64,000 nt of DNA, from the NCBI GenBank assembly GCA_014204635.1, contig JACHLS010000006.1, positions 1 to 64,000 of the forward strand. Direction: 5' to 3'. This document shows, piece after piece, positions 33,254 through 42,415 of the stretch. The notes beneath the pieces are model-generated. The model saw only the letters and a list, made by a program, of their open reading frames with translations. It was not told the origin of the DNA and made no database searches. Every line of letters begins with the position of its first letter. Position 1 is the stretch's first letter. The DNA comes from Sporosarcina luteola. Its GTDB lineage: Bacteria; Bacillota; Bacilli; Bacillales_A; Planococcaceae. The position numbers and the translations under genes are program-made.

Positions 33254-34273
33254 TTAATCAATTTGAACAGGTTGAATTGTTTCAAATACAAAGGGAGTAT
33301 CATACAAGTAGTTTCTAATGTATGCTTGGGCGTACGGTTGCTCAGCTATTAAACCGGATGTTTCTCTTGGATTGGATGCGTGATGGCAGTAATTCTCAAT
33401 CATGACCATTATAAAGAAACACTCTACATCTCGAACATGATTGGCTTCCAATTTCCTAACGGATTCATAGCCTTCGATAAACTGCAGTCGATGCTTTGGT
33501 GCGAGTCCTACTATGGTGCCTGCGATGTCGTAAAGATAGTAGCCATAACCACTTCTGCCGAAATCAATCGGATACGGTTGGTCATCTTTAAAAACGATGT
33601 TTCCGGTATGCAGATCGCCATGAATGAGCCCGTAGTTTTTGTCGTTCTGTGAAATTCCGGCGAGCTGTGCTAAGACTTTCTCGGCTGCCACTTGATAGGT
33701 ATCCCATGCTTTCTTTGATAAAAAACATGCATAATGATGTTCCAGCTTAGTCATTTCCTGCATGAAGCTTTCCGCTCCCCAAGCAGGTCGAACAAAACCA
33801 AATGGCGGGTCAAAACTTGCTGCGGCGTTATGAAGCCTCCCCATCAATAACCCCATTTGATAAACACAATCATCCGTAAATTTTCCATTGCTATGCTCTC
33901 CCTCTACCCACCGCATCATCGTGACACAGGTTCCCCGATATCCATCTATGGGATCTAGTTCTATTACATACGATCCTTCAATACTTTGGATGCCTTCAGG
34001 TACCGTCAAATCATCCGATTCGTTCAACGCCTGCAACAGAGTTAGCTCTGAATGGATCTCCTCCTTACTCCACCTATCAGAATGGATACGAAGTAAATAG
34101 CCTTCATTTCCACTCATTGTTATTTTGAACGTAATGGCATCGGATAATTGAACAAATTGAATGCTGTCCCAGTCCACGTCATATTGCTGTAAAGATTTTA
34201 GAGCAACATTCCTTGCTCTTTTTAACAAAGACGTCCTATCTCGTTCTCTATCCAAATGAAAAAAGTCTTGCAT
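33254..34273 (-). CDS. APH-family phosphotransferase (kinase-like)
   Basis: The 339-residue product has the aminoglycoside-phosphotransferase/choline-kinase fold. Conserved catalytic sequence YGLIHGDLHTGNIVF (HxDxxxxN) and the metal-binding YPIDFGRSGYGY are visible, as is the lysine-free N-lobe with LLRIHSDRWS. Such proteins phosphorylate small molecules (homoserine, choline, aminoglycosides) and the substrate cannot be told from sequence. It precedes the GNAT-like gene on the same strand by 43 bp. Confidence 0.85.
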   Translation of the reverse strand: MQDFFHLDRERDRTSLLKRARNVALKSLQQYDVDWDSIQFVQLSDAITFKITMSGNEGYLLRIHSDRWSKEEIHSELTLLQALNESDDLTVPEGIQSIEGSYVIELDPIDGYRGTCVTMMRWVEGEHSNGKFTDDCVYQMGLLMGRLHNAAASFDPPFGFVRPAWGAESFMQEMTKLEHHYACFLSKKAWDTYQVAAEKVLAQLAGISQNDKNYGLIHGDLHTGNIVFKDDQPYPIDFGRSGYGYYLYDIAGTIVGLAPKHRLQFIEGYESVRKLEANHVRDVECFFIMVMIENYCHHASNPRETSGLIAEQPYAQAYIRNYLYDTPFVFETIQPVQID

Positions 34274-34411
34274 CTACATCACCCCCATGAACATTTCAGG
34301 TATATGATCATTGTAAGAAATGAAAGCTCTTAAAAATATGTAACAAATAACTATAGATATTCTTTACGCAAAACAGCCACATCAGAATATGATCCAATGT
34401 GGCCAATACAA

Positions 34412-34678
34412 TTATTTTTTTGCATACACAATTTTTTTAATACTATCATGAGATAGGAAAAATTGATCGGATAGTTCGTCTATAGTGAATCCACTTGAAA
34501 ATTGGCGCCGGATTTCTTGATTTCGTATTGTAAAATACCTTCTACTTCCCGAACTTTCCCCCCACCTCTTTCGTGAATCCGTAGAGACAGGGATATAAAC
34601 GATTTCCCCATGTATAAATTTCTGTACTTCCTTCAGCAATTCTTCTGGTAAGATGCTTTCTGCGTTCACATATTTCAC
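34412..34678 (-). CDS. CD3324-family small DNA-binding-type protein
   Basis: The 88-residue product has the CD3324/Mor-like pattern: MKYVNAESILPEELLKEVQ, VYIPVSTDSRKRWGE, RYFTIRNQEIRRQF, then a helix-turn-helix tail (FTIDELSDQFFLSHDSIKKI). The family is found next to metabolic or stress genes, and has the fold of the Mor transcription activator. It has its own ATG; the adjacent genes do not suggest a target. Confidence 0.75.
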   Translation of the reverse strand: MKYVNAESILPEELLKEVQKFIHGEIVYIPVSTDSRKRWGESSGSRRYFTIRNQEIRRQFSSGFTIDELSDQFFLSHDSIKKIVYAKK

Positions 34679-35147
34679 GTTTGCTCCGCTCCTTAAAATA
34701 TTGTCATTTTTAAGGCAGCAAAGTCTTGACTATAATTTCACAGGCGGTAATGAATTTATCGCTCTATACAAACAACCGCCGTTGTTTATAGTGCAAGCTT
34801 TGCATAGAGCTGACCGTAAAACTTCTCCTGATTCTTGTCATATTCAATCTCCTTCCCTTCTAGATTACTTTGGCTATTGGTTGATCCTTTATAATCCTTC
34901 TAAGCACCAGATGACATCCAAGGCAATTCAATAAAAAGAGACACTCAGATAAATTATATAAAAATTCTAAACAATTATCCATATTTATATTTATTTCCAC
35001 ATGTTACAATAAACTATAAGTTGGAATAAGTTACTTGGTCAGATAGACTTGCATGTCCGCAAATCTAAAGTTTCTGACCGACTTAGTGCAACTTGGCTGA
35101 AACATGAAGTCTTACACTGAAAAAACCATACAGAGGGAGGTGCTTAG
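34679..35147. other. Intergenic region, 469 bp, with a possible gene remnant
   Basis: On the minus strand about 34794-34904 is open for some 37 codons and encodes a protein-like tail (EGKEIEYDKNQEKFYGQLYA...LAL) ending in TAA at 34794, but a stop precedes it and no start with a site is seen. It may be the 3' end of a decayed gene. The rest is AT-rich (34935-35020) and contains the promoter of the next gene. Confidence 0.35.
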
Positions 35148-35297
35148 ATGATATTTGTAACGCTCGGCATATTATTTGTCGTCAACTTTATCATTTGCGG
35201 CCTCATCACTCTCCTTTTCCGCCGGACAAAGAAACTTGATTGGGCGTTTGTTGCCGTGTTCAGTTTTCTTCTCTCCCTTGTGATGATGGCGTTCTAA
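35148..35297 (+). CDS. Small two-helix membrane protein (49 aa)
   Basis: ATG 35148 has GAGGGAGGTG upstream. The product (MIFVTLGILFVVNFIICGLI..., RRTKKLDWAF, ...SFLLSLVMMAF) is two hydrophobic helices joined by a basic turn. Too short for family assignment, but the ribosome binding site and composition support a real gene. Confidence 0.5.
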   Translation: MIFVTLGILFVVNFIICGLITLLFRRTKKLDWAFVAVFSFLLSLVMMAF

Positions 35298-35460
35298 TTC
35301 ATTCTTTCTTATACAGACTAAGCGCTTGATAAAATGGGCTAGCGATTTTTTGTCATGAGCCATTGCATTCATAATTTGTGAAGAGGAACAATATTTCAAA
35401 ATCCGATTGCCGCCCCTTCATCTTTTAGCTATGATGAGAAAAAGAGGAGGGAGATGTTTT

Positions 35461-35931
35461 ATGACACAGGAAAAAGAATATGTGTTTGAAAAAGAAAAAA
35501 ACGAGGTACCGAAAATAAAAGTGCAACGAAAAGATGGAGAACCGACAGCGGCTTTCAAAGGTGCTTCCATCGCGGCACTGCTAATCGGCGTATCTTCTTA
35601 TCTAATCGGCTTGTTCAATGCAGGGATGGAATTAAATGAAAAAGGCTATTATTTTGTTGTTCTAGTTTTCGGTCTCTACGCTTCCGTTTCCTTGCAAAAA
35701 GCGGTCAGGGATAAAGAGGAAGACGTCCCGGTAACCAACATATATTATGGCATCAGCTGGTTTGCGCTGATCGTTTCGATTGCCTTAATGGCCATCGGTC
35801 TGTATAACGCGGGCAGTATCGTCTTAAGCGAAAAAGGATTTTATGCAATGGCGTTTGTATTAAGTATTTTTGCGGCAATCACCGTACAGAAAAATGTCAG
35901 AGATACACAGAAAGCTAAAGAATCGGAATAA
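35461..35931 (+). CDS. YiaA/YiaB-family inner membrane protein
   Basis: The 156-residue product starts at ATG 35461 (AGGAGGGAG upstream). After a hydrophilic lead (about 40 residues) come two copies of the YiaAB two-helix unit: SIAALLIGVSSYLIGLFNAG..LNEKGYYF and FALIVSIALMAIGLYNAG..LSEKGFYA, each followed by a conserved VQK.VRD. The family is widespread and uncharacterised. Monocistronic. Confidence 0.85.
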   Translation: MTQEKEYVFEKEKNEVPKIKVQRKDGEPTAAFKGASIAALLIGVSSYLIGLFNAGMELNEKGYYFVVLVFGLYASVSLQKAVRDKEEDVPVTNIYYGISWFALIVSIALMAIGLYNAGSIVLSEKGFYAMAFVLSIFAAITVQKNVRDTQKAKESE

Positions 35932-36069
35932 TTTTCTGCCAGTCTAGTATGTAATTATTTTACTTTCTCAACGAATTTTTAAAACTTTTAAAGTTTTCGC
36001 TTGCATTTACTTCAGAAAAGAGGTAAAGTCATAGTAATTTAACATTCACTTATTTCGCAAGTTTTGAAG

Positions 36070-36242
36070 TAAGGATAGAGGCGCAAAGACCATCAGTACA
36101 CAATTCGAGGATGATGAGATCCGACGAAGATTGTGGAAAGGGGAATTTGCCGAAGTGGAGAGAAGCTCATTATCTCGAAGCTGGTTCTGGGTTGAATAAA
36201 CACAGAATTGTCATATAGGAAACTATATGGAGGGCTATCTTA
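36070..36242 (+). promoter_or_regulatory. Lysine riboswitch (L-box)
   Basis: The conserved L-box landmarks occur in order: AAGGATAGAGGCGC (P1/start), GAGGATGATGAG, GAAAGGGGAATTTGCCGAAG, GGTTCTGGGTTGAATAAAC and the closing TATGGAGGGCTATCTT, whose CTATCTT pairs with the 5' AAGGATAG. It senses lysine in the nascent RNA. The terminator follows at 36272, and dapA begins at 36522, so lysine is expected to shut off lysine/diaminopimelate synthesis. Assigned by eye from the consensus. Confidence 0.9.
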
Positions 36243-36271
36243 TGCAAAGAAATAATTTATTATTTCAACGC

Positions 36272-36299
36272 AGCAACGAGCCCTCGTTGTTGCTTTTTT
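36272..36299 (+). terminator. Riboswitch-controlled terminator
   Basis: A CAACGAG / CTCGTTG stem with GCAA/TTGC extension followed by six T residues, just after the L-box, positioned for lysine-dependent attenuation. Confidence 0.8.
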
Positions 36300-36300
36300 G

Positions 36301-36521
36301 CGTTCAATTAACTTTTATCGGCAATCTCTACACTGGATGAGATTCAGAGAACACGAATTCTCTTGCAGATTCAAGTTAAGCCTTCGGCGGATGTCTCAGT
36401 TTTTGCAGGAATGTTCTCCAGCAGATCTAAGTAGTCGGGATGTCATCGCTCCAAGGCGTGATTGATCACTTGCCCTTCTCCCTCTATTTTTTTAAAAATA
36501 AATGATAGGATGTGGAGAACA
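36301..36521. other. 220-bp leader between the riboswitch terminator and dapA
   Basis: No frame with a site is visible. A block with GATTCAAGTTAAGCCTTCGG then CGGATGTCTCAG (36370-36401) and a second GC-richer block (36406-36462) have the look of dispersed-repeat sequence, but I cannot show a second copy in the window. Confidence 0.3.
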
Positions 36522-37415
36522 ATGAATTTCGGACGAATTGTAACAGCTATGGTGACTCCTTTTGATGAACAGGGTGAAATTGATTTCCAGGCAACACAGA
36601 ACCTGATTAATTATTTGATTGCCAATGGAACAGAAGCATTGGTTGTCTCAGGAACAACAGGAGAATCCCCGACCTTGACGAACAAGGAAAAAGCCAAGTT
36701 ATTCAAGTTTACCGTAAATGTTGTAAATGGCAGAGTGCCGGTTATTGCAGGAACTGGCACCAATAATACAAAAGAGTCCATGGAAATGACCCTGCTTGCG
36801 GAAAATGCGGGTGTCGACGGTATTATGCTCGTGACTCCGTACTATAACAAGCCTTGCCAAGAAGGGATATACCAGCACTTTAAGGCGATTGCAGAGGTTA
36901 CGACTCTGCCGATCATGTTATACAATATTCCGGGACGCAGTGTCGTCAATATGTCCGTTGAAACCGTCATCCGACTCTCGAAGATTCGCAACATCGTGGC
37001 GATCAAAGAAGCGAGCGGCGATTTGGATACCATGGCTGAAATTATCGATCGCACGCCAAAGAGCTTTGCATTATATAGCGGCGATGACGGACTGACTCTT
37101 CCTGTCTTATCAATTGGAGGGACTGGCGTTGTATCGGTCGCAGCCCATATCGTCGGCAATGACATGCAAACGATGATCGCTCATTTCCAAAGGGGCGACA
37201 TGCAACAAGCAGCGCGGGAACACCGTAGATTGCTGCCTATCATGCGAGCACTTTTCGCTGCGCCGAATCCATCCGCCGTCAAAGCGGCTTTGAACTTAAA
37301 AGGAGTTCCGGTCGGCGGTGTCCGTTTGCCGATGATTCCATTGAATAGCGAGCAATTGCGCTGTTTATACCAATCGTTGACACTCTATGAGGAATTGGCT
37401 TTCTCAAGGAATTGA
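36522..37415 (+). CDS. dapA: 4-hydroxy-tetrahydrodipicolinate synthase DapA
   Basis: The 297-residue enzyme condenses pyruvate with aspartate semialdehyde, the first committed step to lysine and diaminopimelate. It starts at ATG 36522 (GTGGAGAAC upstream). Signatures are GTTGESPTL, the tyrosine in MLYNIPGRS, the Schiff-base lysine in IVAIKEASGD and the active-site arginine region after it. DapA is often clustered with asd, dapG or lysC, but here it is alone behind an L-box. Possibly a second copy if another dapA lies in the asd-dapG cluster. Confidence 0.97.
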   Translation: MNFGRIVTAMVTPFDEQGEIDFQATQNLINYLIANGTEALVVSGTTGESPTLTNKEKAKLFKFTVNVVNGRVPVIAGTGTNNTKESMEMTLLAENAGVDGIMLVTPYYNKPCQEGIYQHFKAIAEVTTLPIMLYNIPGRSVVNMSVETVIRLSKIRNIVAIKEASGDLDTMAEIIDRTPKSFALYSGDDGLTLPVLSIGGTGVVSVAAHIVGNDMQTMIAHFQRGDMQQAAREHRRLLPIMRALFAAPNPSAVKAALNLKGVPVGGVRLPMIPLNSEQLRCLYQSLTLYEELAFSRN

Positions 37416-37434
37416 CATAGTTAAGGGTTTTAGA

Positions 37435-37471
37435 AAGTGCCAGGTTCCAACTCAGGACACCTGGCACCTTT
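37435..37471 (+). terminator. Terminator after dapA
   Basis: AGTGCCAGGT and ACCTGGCACCTT arms surround a 13-base loop, followed by TTCATA; also suitable for the convergent gene. Confidence 0.7.
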
Positions 37472-37487
37472 CATAGGTTTCGGTCAG

Positions 37488-38099
37488 CTAGCTGCTAAGG
37501 AAAGTAATCTTCGCAAAGAATTTCTCGTTTCTAAAGTGCACATTTTCATGATCTGCCAACGTATAGACCTTGCTGATTTTTTTGTTATTCGCCCAGCTAT
37601 CAAATGCCAAACGACGGGCCTTCTCATTATAATGAGGACAGAGACTCCCTTTTATGATTCCGAGTCCCCGAAATTCTTCAAAGAAGTCCTCTCTTTCGCT
37701 GAAACAGGTCTCTAGCCAACACATGGCGCCAGCACTCACCCCGGCAAGAATAACCCCATTGTGATAGGCATTCATCAACACCCGATCAAAACCGGTTTGG
37801 CGCCATATGTCAAGCATATATTGCGTGTTGCCGCCACCAACATATACAATATCCAACGCATTCACTACCTCTTGAATAGCAGGTCCTTCAAAATCTTCAA
37901 TTGTTAGATGGCTCGGCATTTCCGCTTTGAAAGCTTCGTAAAACTTATCTATATAACCTTGTGCATCATTGCTTGCCGTAGCTATAAAAGCAATCTTCTT
38001 AGGGCCTGGTTTTCGACGGATATTCAACAGGTACTTATCTATAGAAGGGCTATCCTCAGAAAAACCGCCACCCGAAATTGCAAGTATATGCCTTTCCAT
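37488..38099 (-). CDS. Peptidase E-like (class I glutamine amidotransferase fold)
   Basis: The 203-residue product belongs to the S51 dipeptidase E / YgaJ family. The nucleophile elbow is visible as GVILAGVSAGAMCWLE (catalytic Ser in GxSAG), with YVGGGNTQYMLDIW upstream and CPHYNEKARR downstream. Peptidase E cleaves Asp-X dipeptides, but members with this length are commonly uncharacterised. It is monocistronic; an upstream neighbour on the same strand is the broken oxidoreductase. Confidence 0.88.
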   Translation of the reverse strand: MERHILAISGGGFSEDSPSIDKYLLNIRRKPGPKKIAFIATASNDAQGYIDKFYEAFKAEMPSHLTIEDFEGPAIQEVVNALDIVYVGGGNTQYMLDIWRQTGFDRVLMNAYHNGVILAGVSAGAMCWLETCFSEREDFFEEFRGLGIIKGSLCPHYNEKARRLAFDSWANNKKISKVYTLADHENVHFRNEKFFAKITFLSS

Positions 38100-38131
38100 T
38101 CATACTCTCCTCCTGTCATTTAGATTGCTTT

Positions 38132-39098
38132 TCACACTATTTGCAGCAAGATTTTCCCTTCATACAGACGGTTCTCCATTAACCGATGTGCTTGGACTGC
38201 CTCATGTAATGAAAAAATGCGAGCAATGGGCACTGCAACTTGTTTAGACGCAAATAGGTCAATCACTTTCTCTGCTACAGGGGCCAACCGGATCGAATCA
38301 AGCTTTCGCGTTGTACCTAAACTAAACCCTCTGATATTTCTGCAACTACTATGGACACATTGGTCGTAAAGGTACCAGGCAATCCGCTGCTATTCCCAAA
38401 TTGTACAAGTGTACCATACAGCGCTAAGCATTCTAAACTCTTCGTTGTTACAGGGCCAGCAACCGAATCAAAGATGACATGGGCACCTTGATTATTTGTA
38501 TGGCGCAAGACTTCTTCCGCAAAAGATTCATAAGTGCATACGATGTCTGCCCCTAAGCCCTTTACATACTTCGCTTTATCCAAATGGCCTACTGTACAAA
38601 TGATTTTATCCGTTCCATGTAGTTTCGCTAACTGTACAAGCATTGAGCCAACACCGCCAGCTGCACTATGTATGACAATCGTGTCTGTTTGTTTCATTTG
38701 CCCGATTTCATGCAGCAGGATAAATGCTAAAATCGATACAGTCGGCATAGCGGCCGCCTGTTCGAAAGACAAGCTCTCCGGAATTTTAAAGATCAGCTTT
38801 TCATTTGCACAACATATTCCGCGTAGGAGCCATTTTTCGGAAAGGCAATCACTCGATCCCCTTTTGAAAAGGAGGAATTTGGATGCGCTTCTTCTATCGT
38901 TCCAGCCGCATCCAGCCCTAAGACCAAAGGAAAATGGCCTTTCCCTTTGTTTCCGGTCCGCGCTTTCATATCTGCATAATTTACGCTGGCAAATGCGACT
39001 TTTAATAAACACTCCCCTACACCGATTTTCGGTCGTTCCACACTTTCAAACAAAAGGACATCATGCCCACCGAATTCTTTTTGAATGATCGCTTTCAT
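38132..39098 (-). pseudogene. Zinc-type/quinone oxidoreductase with two frameshifts
   Basis: From ATG 39098 (GGGGGAGA upstream) the frame encodes MKAIIQKEFGGHDVLLFE... to FPKNGSYAEYVV, then breaks near 38810. A second frame continues from ANEKLIFKIPESLSFEQAAA through VIHSAAGGVGSMLVQLA (Rossmann AAGGVG) and ends near 38338. A third frame completes RGFSLGTTRKLDSIRLAP... to EGKILLQIV and TGA at 38132. Total 967 bases is one base more than a multiple of three, as expected from two single-base deletions from an intact length. The order matches the MDR-superfamily quinone reductases. Probably inactive unless the sequence has errors. Confidence 0.85.
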
Positions 39099-39203
39099 AT
39101 GTATCTCCCCCTCTCCAATGTACCATTTAAAAGAGTCCTCTTGCATTTTCAAAATGCAAGAAGACTAGATAAGTTTTCCGAATGAGTCATTTGAGCGGTA
39201 CAT

Positions 39204-39233
39204 AAAAAAGAAGAAGAGCCAAAGCTCCTCTTC
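39204..39233 (-). terminator. Terminator of the mvaA-TctA-like unit
   Basis: On the minus strand GAAGAGGAGC-TTTG-GCTCTTCTTC is followed by six T residues, 20 bp beyond the TctA-like stop. Confidence 0.85.
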
Positions 39234-39251
39234 CTCAAACACTTTGTTGCA

Positions 39252-40607
39252 TTAAAATCCAAACAATTTCAAAATGATCCAGCTCGATGCATAAAAGACC
39301 ATAAACTGCACGCCGGCACCAATGCCAAGAATTCGGTTCAGTAAGCCCCCTACCATGGCCACAGTAAATGTTAGAACAATCCCTAACAATTGGGCTTCAT
39401 GATACGCAAGTAAACAAGCGAGCCCGATAAACATGGCCACAATCGCTTCCTGACTGACAAATTTCAATACAATGACGGATGCTTTACGGGCATAGTTCAT
39501 CGAAAATGGGTAGGCAATCAGCGCAGCTACTGTGATTCCGATCAAACCATATAGGAAAAAGTCTCCCGTAGTCAGATGCGTATGCAAATTGTTAATTGGA
39601 TCTACCGTGAAAACGGGCGGCGCATTAAATAATGGAGACGCAGGTCCTAACGCGACTGGACTCAATGGAATACCGAACGCGATTAGTGGAATGATCGCTT
39701 CCGCTATGTACGTGGATTCTGTCACACCATTCATGACGGTCAAGCTCGTCGTTGATTTCTTATAAGCGCCTTTCGTGCGAGAGCCAACAATTTCTCCCAT
39801 TAAGGAAGTCATTCCGACTGGACTGAAGACAAACGTCAACGAAGAGATGAAAGTAGTGATTGATGTGAAAGCCGTTTGCCTCCCCGTCAAAATTTTAAAT
39901 GGATTTGGGTAGTACCCCTTCCAGGATTTCGTTTCAGGTGCCAAATGATATTCATTCGGCTTTTCGCGAACAATCGCCTTCTTCGCACTCGGAGACGCTG
40001 CTATGAGAATATCAGATAACATCGGGCCAATCGCGATGCCTAAGAAAAAAGTGATCGATAAATGCTTGTCTAATATTGAGAAGCTCAACGTATCCAACCC
40101 TTTAATAAAAAAGGCGAATGGTATGATCGCCAGAATGCTGGCCCACTTTCCTTTTGAGAAAAATGCGATCAGGAAAGCAGCAATGGTAAAAATCAAGCCG
40201 GATGAAGACTTAAAGAAGTCTGCGAATTGACCAAGAAACTGACCAAGCAGCACGGCTGTCGGCAATGCAATGAATGCCCCAATAATTCCGCCTGAAATCA
40301 TTTTACGCAACGCGATATGGGGCATCCCCATCCGCCTAAGTGTATTGGCGTGGTCAATCAACGGCACGGCCGTCGTGTCTCCCGGTATGCCCATTAAAGC
40401 AGTCGGGACTGCATGTGTTAAGTGCTTGGATAAAACCGCGGCCATGAAGAATGCAAATACTCCTTCCGGAGGCGCACCAAGAAGGATAACGAGCAGTGTG
40501 ATCGGGACCATGATTGCTGTTTCATCGGTGCCGGAAATCAAACCTATTAGTGAGAAAATGATGGCCCCGGCTATCGCAAATAATAGGGCAGTAACAAAAA
40601 TGCTCAT
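39252..40607 (-). CDS. TctA-like permease
   Basis: The 451-residue product has about 11-12 hydrophobic segments and resembles the large TctA subunit of tripartite tricarboxylate transporters: GIPGDTTAVPLIDHANTLRR near the start (family has IPG.P.A), FFLGIAIGP, and VMNGVTESTYIAEAIIPLIA plus FGIPLSPVALGPASPL in the second half. It is somewhat shorter than typical TctA (about 500) and no TctC-type binding protein is visible. It overlaps the upstream 141-residue gene by four bases (ATGA). It is probably a carboxylate importer; the neighbour HMG-CoA reductase suggests mevalonate or HMG. Confidence 0.65.
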   Translation of the reverse strand: MSIFVTALLFAIAGAIIFSLIGLISGTDETAIMVPITLLVILLGAPPEGVFAFFMAAVLSKHLTHAVPTALMGIPGDTTAVPLIDHANTLRRMGMPHIALRKMISGGIIGAFIALPTAVLLGQFLGQFADFFKSSSGLIFTIAAFLIAFFSKGKWASILAIIPFAFFIKGLDTLSFSILDKHLSITFFLGIAIGPMLSDILIAASPSAKKAIVREKPNEYHLAPETKSWKGYYPNPFKILTGRQTAFTSITTFISSLTFVFSPVGMTSLMGEIVGSRTKGAYKKSTTSLTVMNGVTESTYIAEAIIPLIAFGIPLSPVALGPASPLFNAPPVFTVDPINNLHTHLTTGDFFLYGLIGITVAALIAYPFSMNYARKASVIVLKFVSQEAIVAMFIGLACLLAYHEAQLLGIVLTFTVAMVGGLLNRILGIGAGVQFMVFYASSWIILKLFGF

Positions 40608-41029
40608 TGTTTGCCCTCCTTCTTGTTACCTGTCAGGTTCGATAGTACGCCAAGTTCTTGGAGCTCCCTTTTCGTGATCGGGTCTTCTTCAATTAACTTG
40701 AGCTCCTCCTCAATATCCAATTGTAAATCAGCAAACACTTCCGCCATATTCGTTGCTGATATTTCGTCTTCTACTAATATTCGTTTCGGTTTAAACAACA
40801 GCGAATTTAATACCAATACTGTGACTGTGCCTGCTATTCCCAATAATAAAGAATAGGAGTTCACCATACGCTCTTCCGCAAATGATGGGAATATGGCCTG
40901 GCCCAGTTTATACCCCCCTAAGCTGATGAGGACACTTAAGGCAATCGATATAATTAGTTGTCTTTCGGAAATTGTGTCCCCCAAAATTTCCACGAACGTG
41001 CCTCTCTTTCCTTCCCTTTGTTTATTCAT
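40604..41029 (-). CDS. Small membrane protein, accessory subunit candidate of the TctA-like permease
   Basis: The 141-residue product has two hydrophobic segments (ISIALSVLISLGGYKLG and SLLLGIAGTVTVLVLNSLLF) and a 60-residue acidic cytosolic tail (EEELKLIEEDPITKRELQEL). It overlaps both neighbours: the mvaA stop overlaps its ATG by one base, and its stop overlaps the permease start by four. That tight coupling suggests it is the small subunit (TctB position), but it lacks the usual four-helix TctB pattern, so this is unproved. Confidence 0.6.
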   Translation of the reverse strand: MNKQREGKRGTFVEILGDTISERQLIISIALSVLISLGGYKLGQAIFPSFAEERMVNSYSLLLGIAGTVTVLVLNSLLFKPKRILVEDEISATNMAEVFADLQLDIEEELKLIEEDPITKRELQELGVLSNLTGNKKEGKQ

Positions 41030-42300
41030 TATGCATCCTCCCCTTGGATCTGTTGAACGATTTGCAGAATGCGATCATATCTCACGTCTTTCTCTTCTAC
41101 TGCTTGTTGAACAACTCGATCAATATCCGCTTGTTGCGCTCCTGCCATCACCGCCAGATTTTTCGCATGCAGCCGCATATGTCCCGCCTGGATCCCTTCA
41201 GAGGACAAAGCTCTCAAACTAGCCGCATTTTCTGCTAAACCAACAGCTGCAATAATACCTGCCAGTTCATCGGCTGTTGTGATTCCAAGTATTTTCAGGC
41301 ATGCCTTAGCAACCGGGTGTGTCTTCGTAGCTCCCCCAATAATTCCAACTGCCATTGGCAATTCAATGGTACCTACCAGATTTCCTTGCTGATCCATTTC
41401 CCATGTGGTAAGAGATCGATATCTGCCTGAACGTGCAGCATAGGCGTGCGCACCAGCTTCGACAGCTCTCGTATCATTTCCTGTTGCTAACACTACAGAC
41501 GAGATACCGTTCATAACACCTTTATTATGGGTAGCGGCTCTGTAGGGATCTGCGTCTGCAAACTCGAAAGCGCTTACAATGTTCTTAACAATATCTACTC
41601 CCCCAAGCGCCTGTGCATCAAATACACCCCGAGCCCTCGCCAATCTCTTATCTGCCAGATTGGAAATGATCCGTAAAACGACCCGGCCGCCTGTAATGTT
41701 CTCAATCAATGGAGACACATACTCAGCCATCGTATTGACCGCATTTGCCCCCATTGCATCCTTCGTATCAACAAGTAAATGAATGACGACAACGGTCTCT
41801 CGGCGCGTGTTGACCAAATGGACTTCCAGATCTTTCACTCCGCCTCCAAGCTGGACAAGAGTCGGATCTTTCTCATTGCATTGATTCATGATTTCTTCTT
41901 TATTTTCAAGAATTCTCGCCTTCGCAGCGAACGGATCCATCGTATCCACTACTTGAATCTGCCCTCTCATGATGGTTCCGCTTGTAGACGTATGGAAACC
42001 GCCAAGATCATAAGCCGCTCTGGCTGCATTGCTGGCAGCTGCTATAACAGAAGGCTCCTCTGTCGCCATCGGAATGAATAGATCCTGCCCATTCACCTTG
42101 AAATTCGCGGCGACTCCTACTGGAATACTGATTTGACCGATGACATTTTCCACCATTGCATCTGCAATTTCCATCGGAAATATTTGCTTCCCGGATAATA
42201 TTAATTTCTCCTCATCCGTTAATCCACGGCCATTCGTAGCCAATTCTAATCTTTCTTCAATTGATAGTTGATAGAAACCTTTTATCCTAGATTTGTTCAT
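41029..42300 (-). CDS. mvaA: Hydroxymethylglutaryl-CoA reductase, class II (degradative type)
   Basis: This 423-residue enzyme interconverts mevalonate and HMG-CoA. The start is ATG 42300, six bases after GGGAGGA. Class II motifs are ENVIGQISIPVG, the DAMGANAVNT cation/nucleotide element, ATHNKGVMNGISS, and MAVGIIGGATKTHPVA; the final catalytic histidine lies in GHMRLHAKNLAV. In Bacillales, which generally make isoprenoids by the MEP route, a class II enzyme usually works backwards to use mevalonate. No HMG-CoA lyase or thiolase is near; the co-transcribed genes are a membrane protein and a TctA-like permease. Confidence 0.93.
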   Translation of the reverse strand: MNKSRIKGFYQLSIEERLELATNGRGLTDEEKLILSGKQIFPMEIADAMVENVIGQISIPVGVAANFKVNGQDLFIPMATEEPSVIAAASNAARAAYDLGGFHTSTSGTIMRGQIQVVDTMDPFAAKARILENKEEIMNQCNEKDPTLVQLGGGVKDLEVHLVNTRRETVVVIHLLVDTKDAMGANAVNTMAEYVSPLIENITGGRVVLRIISNLADKRLARARGVFDAQALGGVDIVKNIVSAFEFADADPYRAATHNKGVMNGISSVVLATGNDTRAVEAGAHAYAARSGRYRSLTTWEMDQQGNLVGTIELPMAVGIIGGATKTHPVAKACLKILGITTADELAGIIAAVGLAENAASLRALSSEGIQAGHMRLHAKNLAVMAGAQQADIDRVVQQAVEEKDVRYDRILQIVQQIQGEDA

Positions 42301-42317
42301 AACCATTCCTCCCTTAA

Positions 42318-42352
42318 TGTAATAGCATTCAACAAAGTTGAATGCTATTACA
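42318..42352. promoter_or_regulatory. Perfect 16-bp inverted repeat before mvaA
   Basis: TGTAATAGCATTCAAC and its exact complement GTTGAATGCTATTACA are separated by AAA. The 35-bp site is between the regulator gene and mvaA, ending 17 bp before the mvaA start. It has no T-run, so it may be an operator bound by the cupin-XRE regulator, or a hairpin affecting mvaA translation. Confidence 0.65.
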
Positions 42353-42415
42353 CTTTCACTATAAAGGAAGGGATACGTTTTGTAAATTAAATATTCTAAT
42401 TTATCCTGTCGTGCT

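Noticed and set aside
36301..36521. Second riboswitch or T-box before dapA
   Set aside because: No T-box AGGGTGGNACCGCG motif or other known aptamer core is visible.
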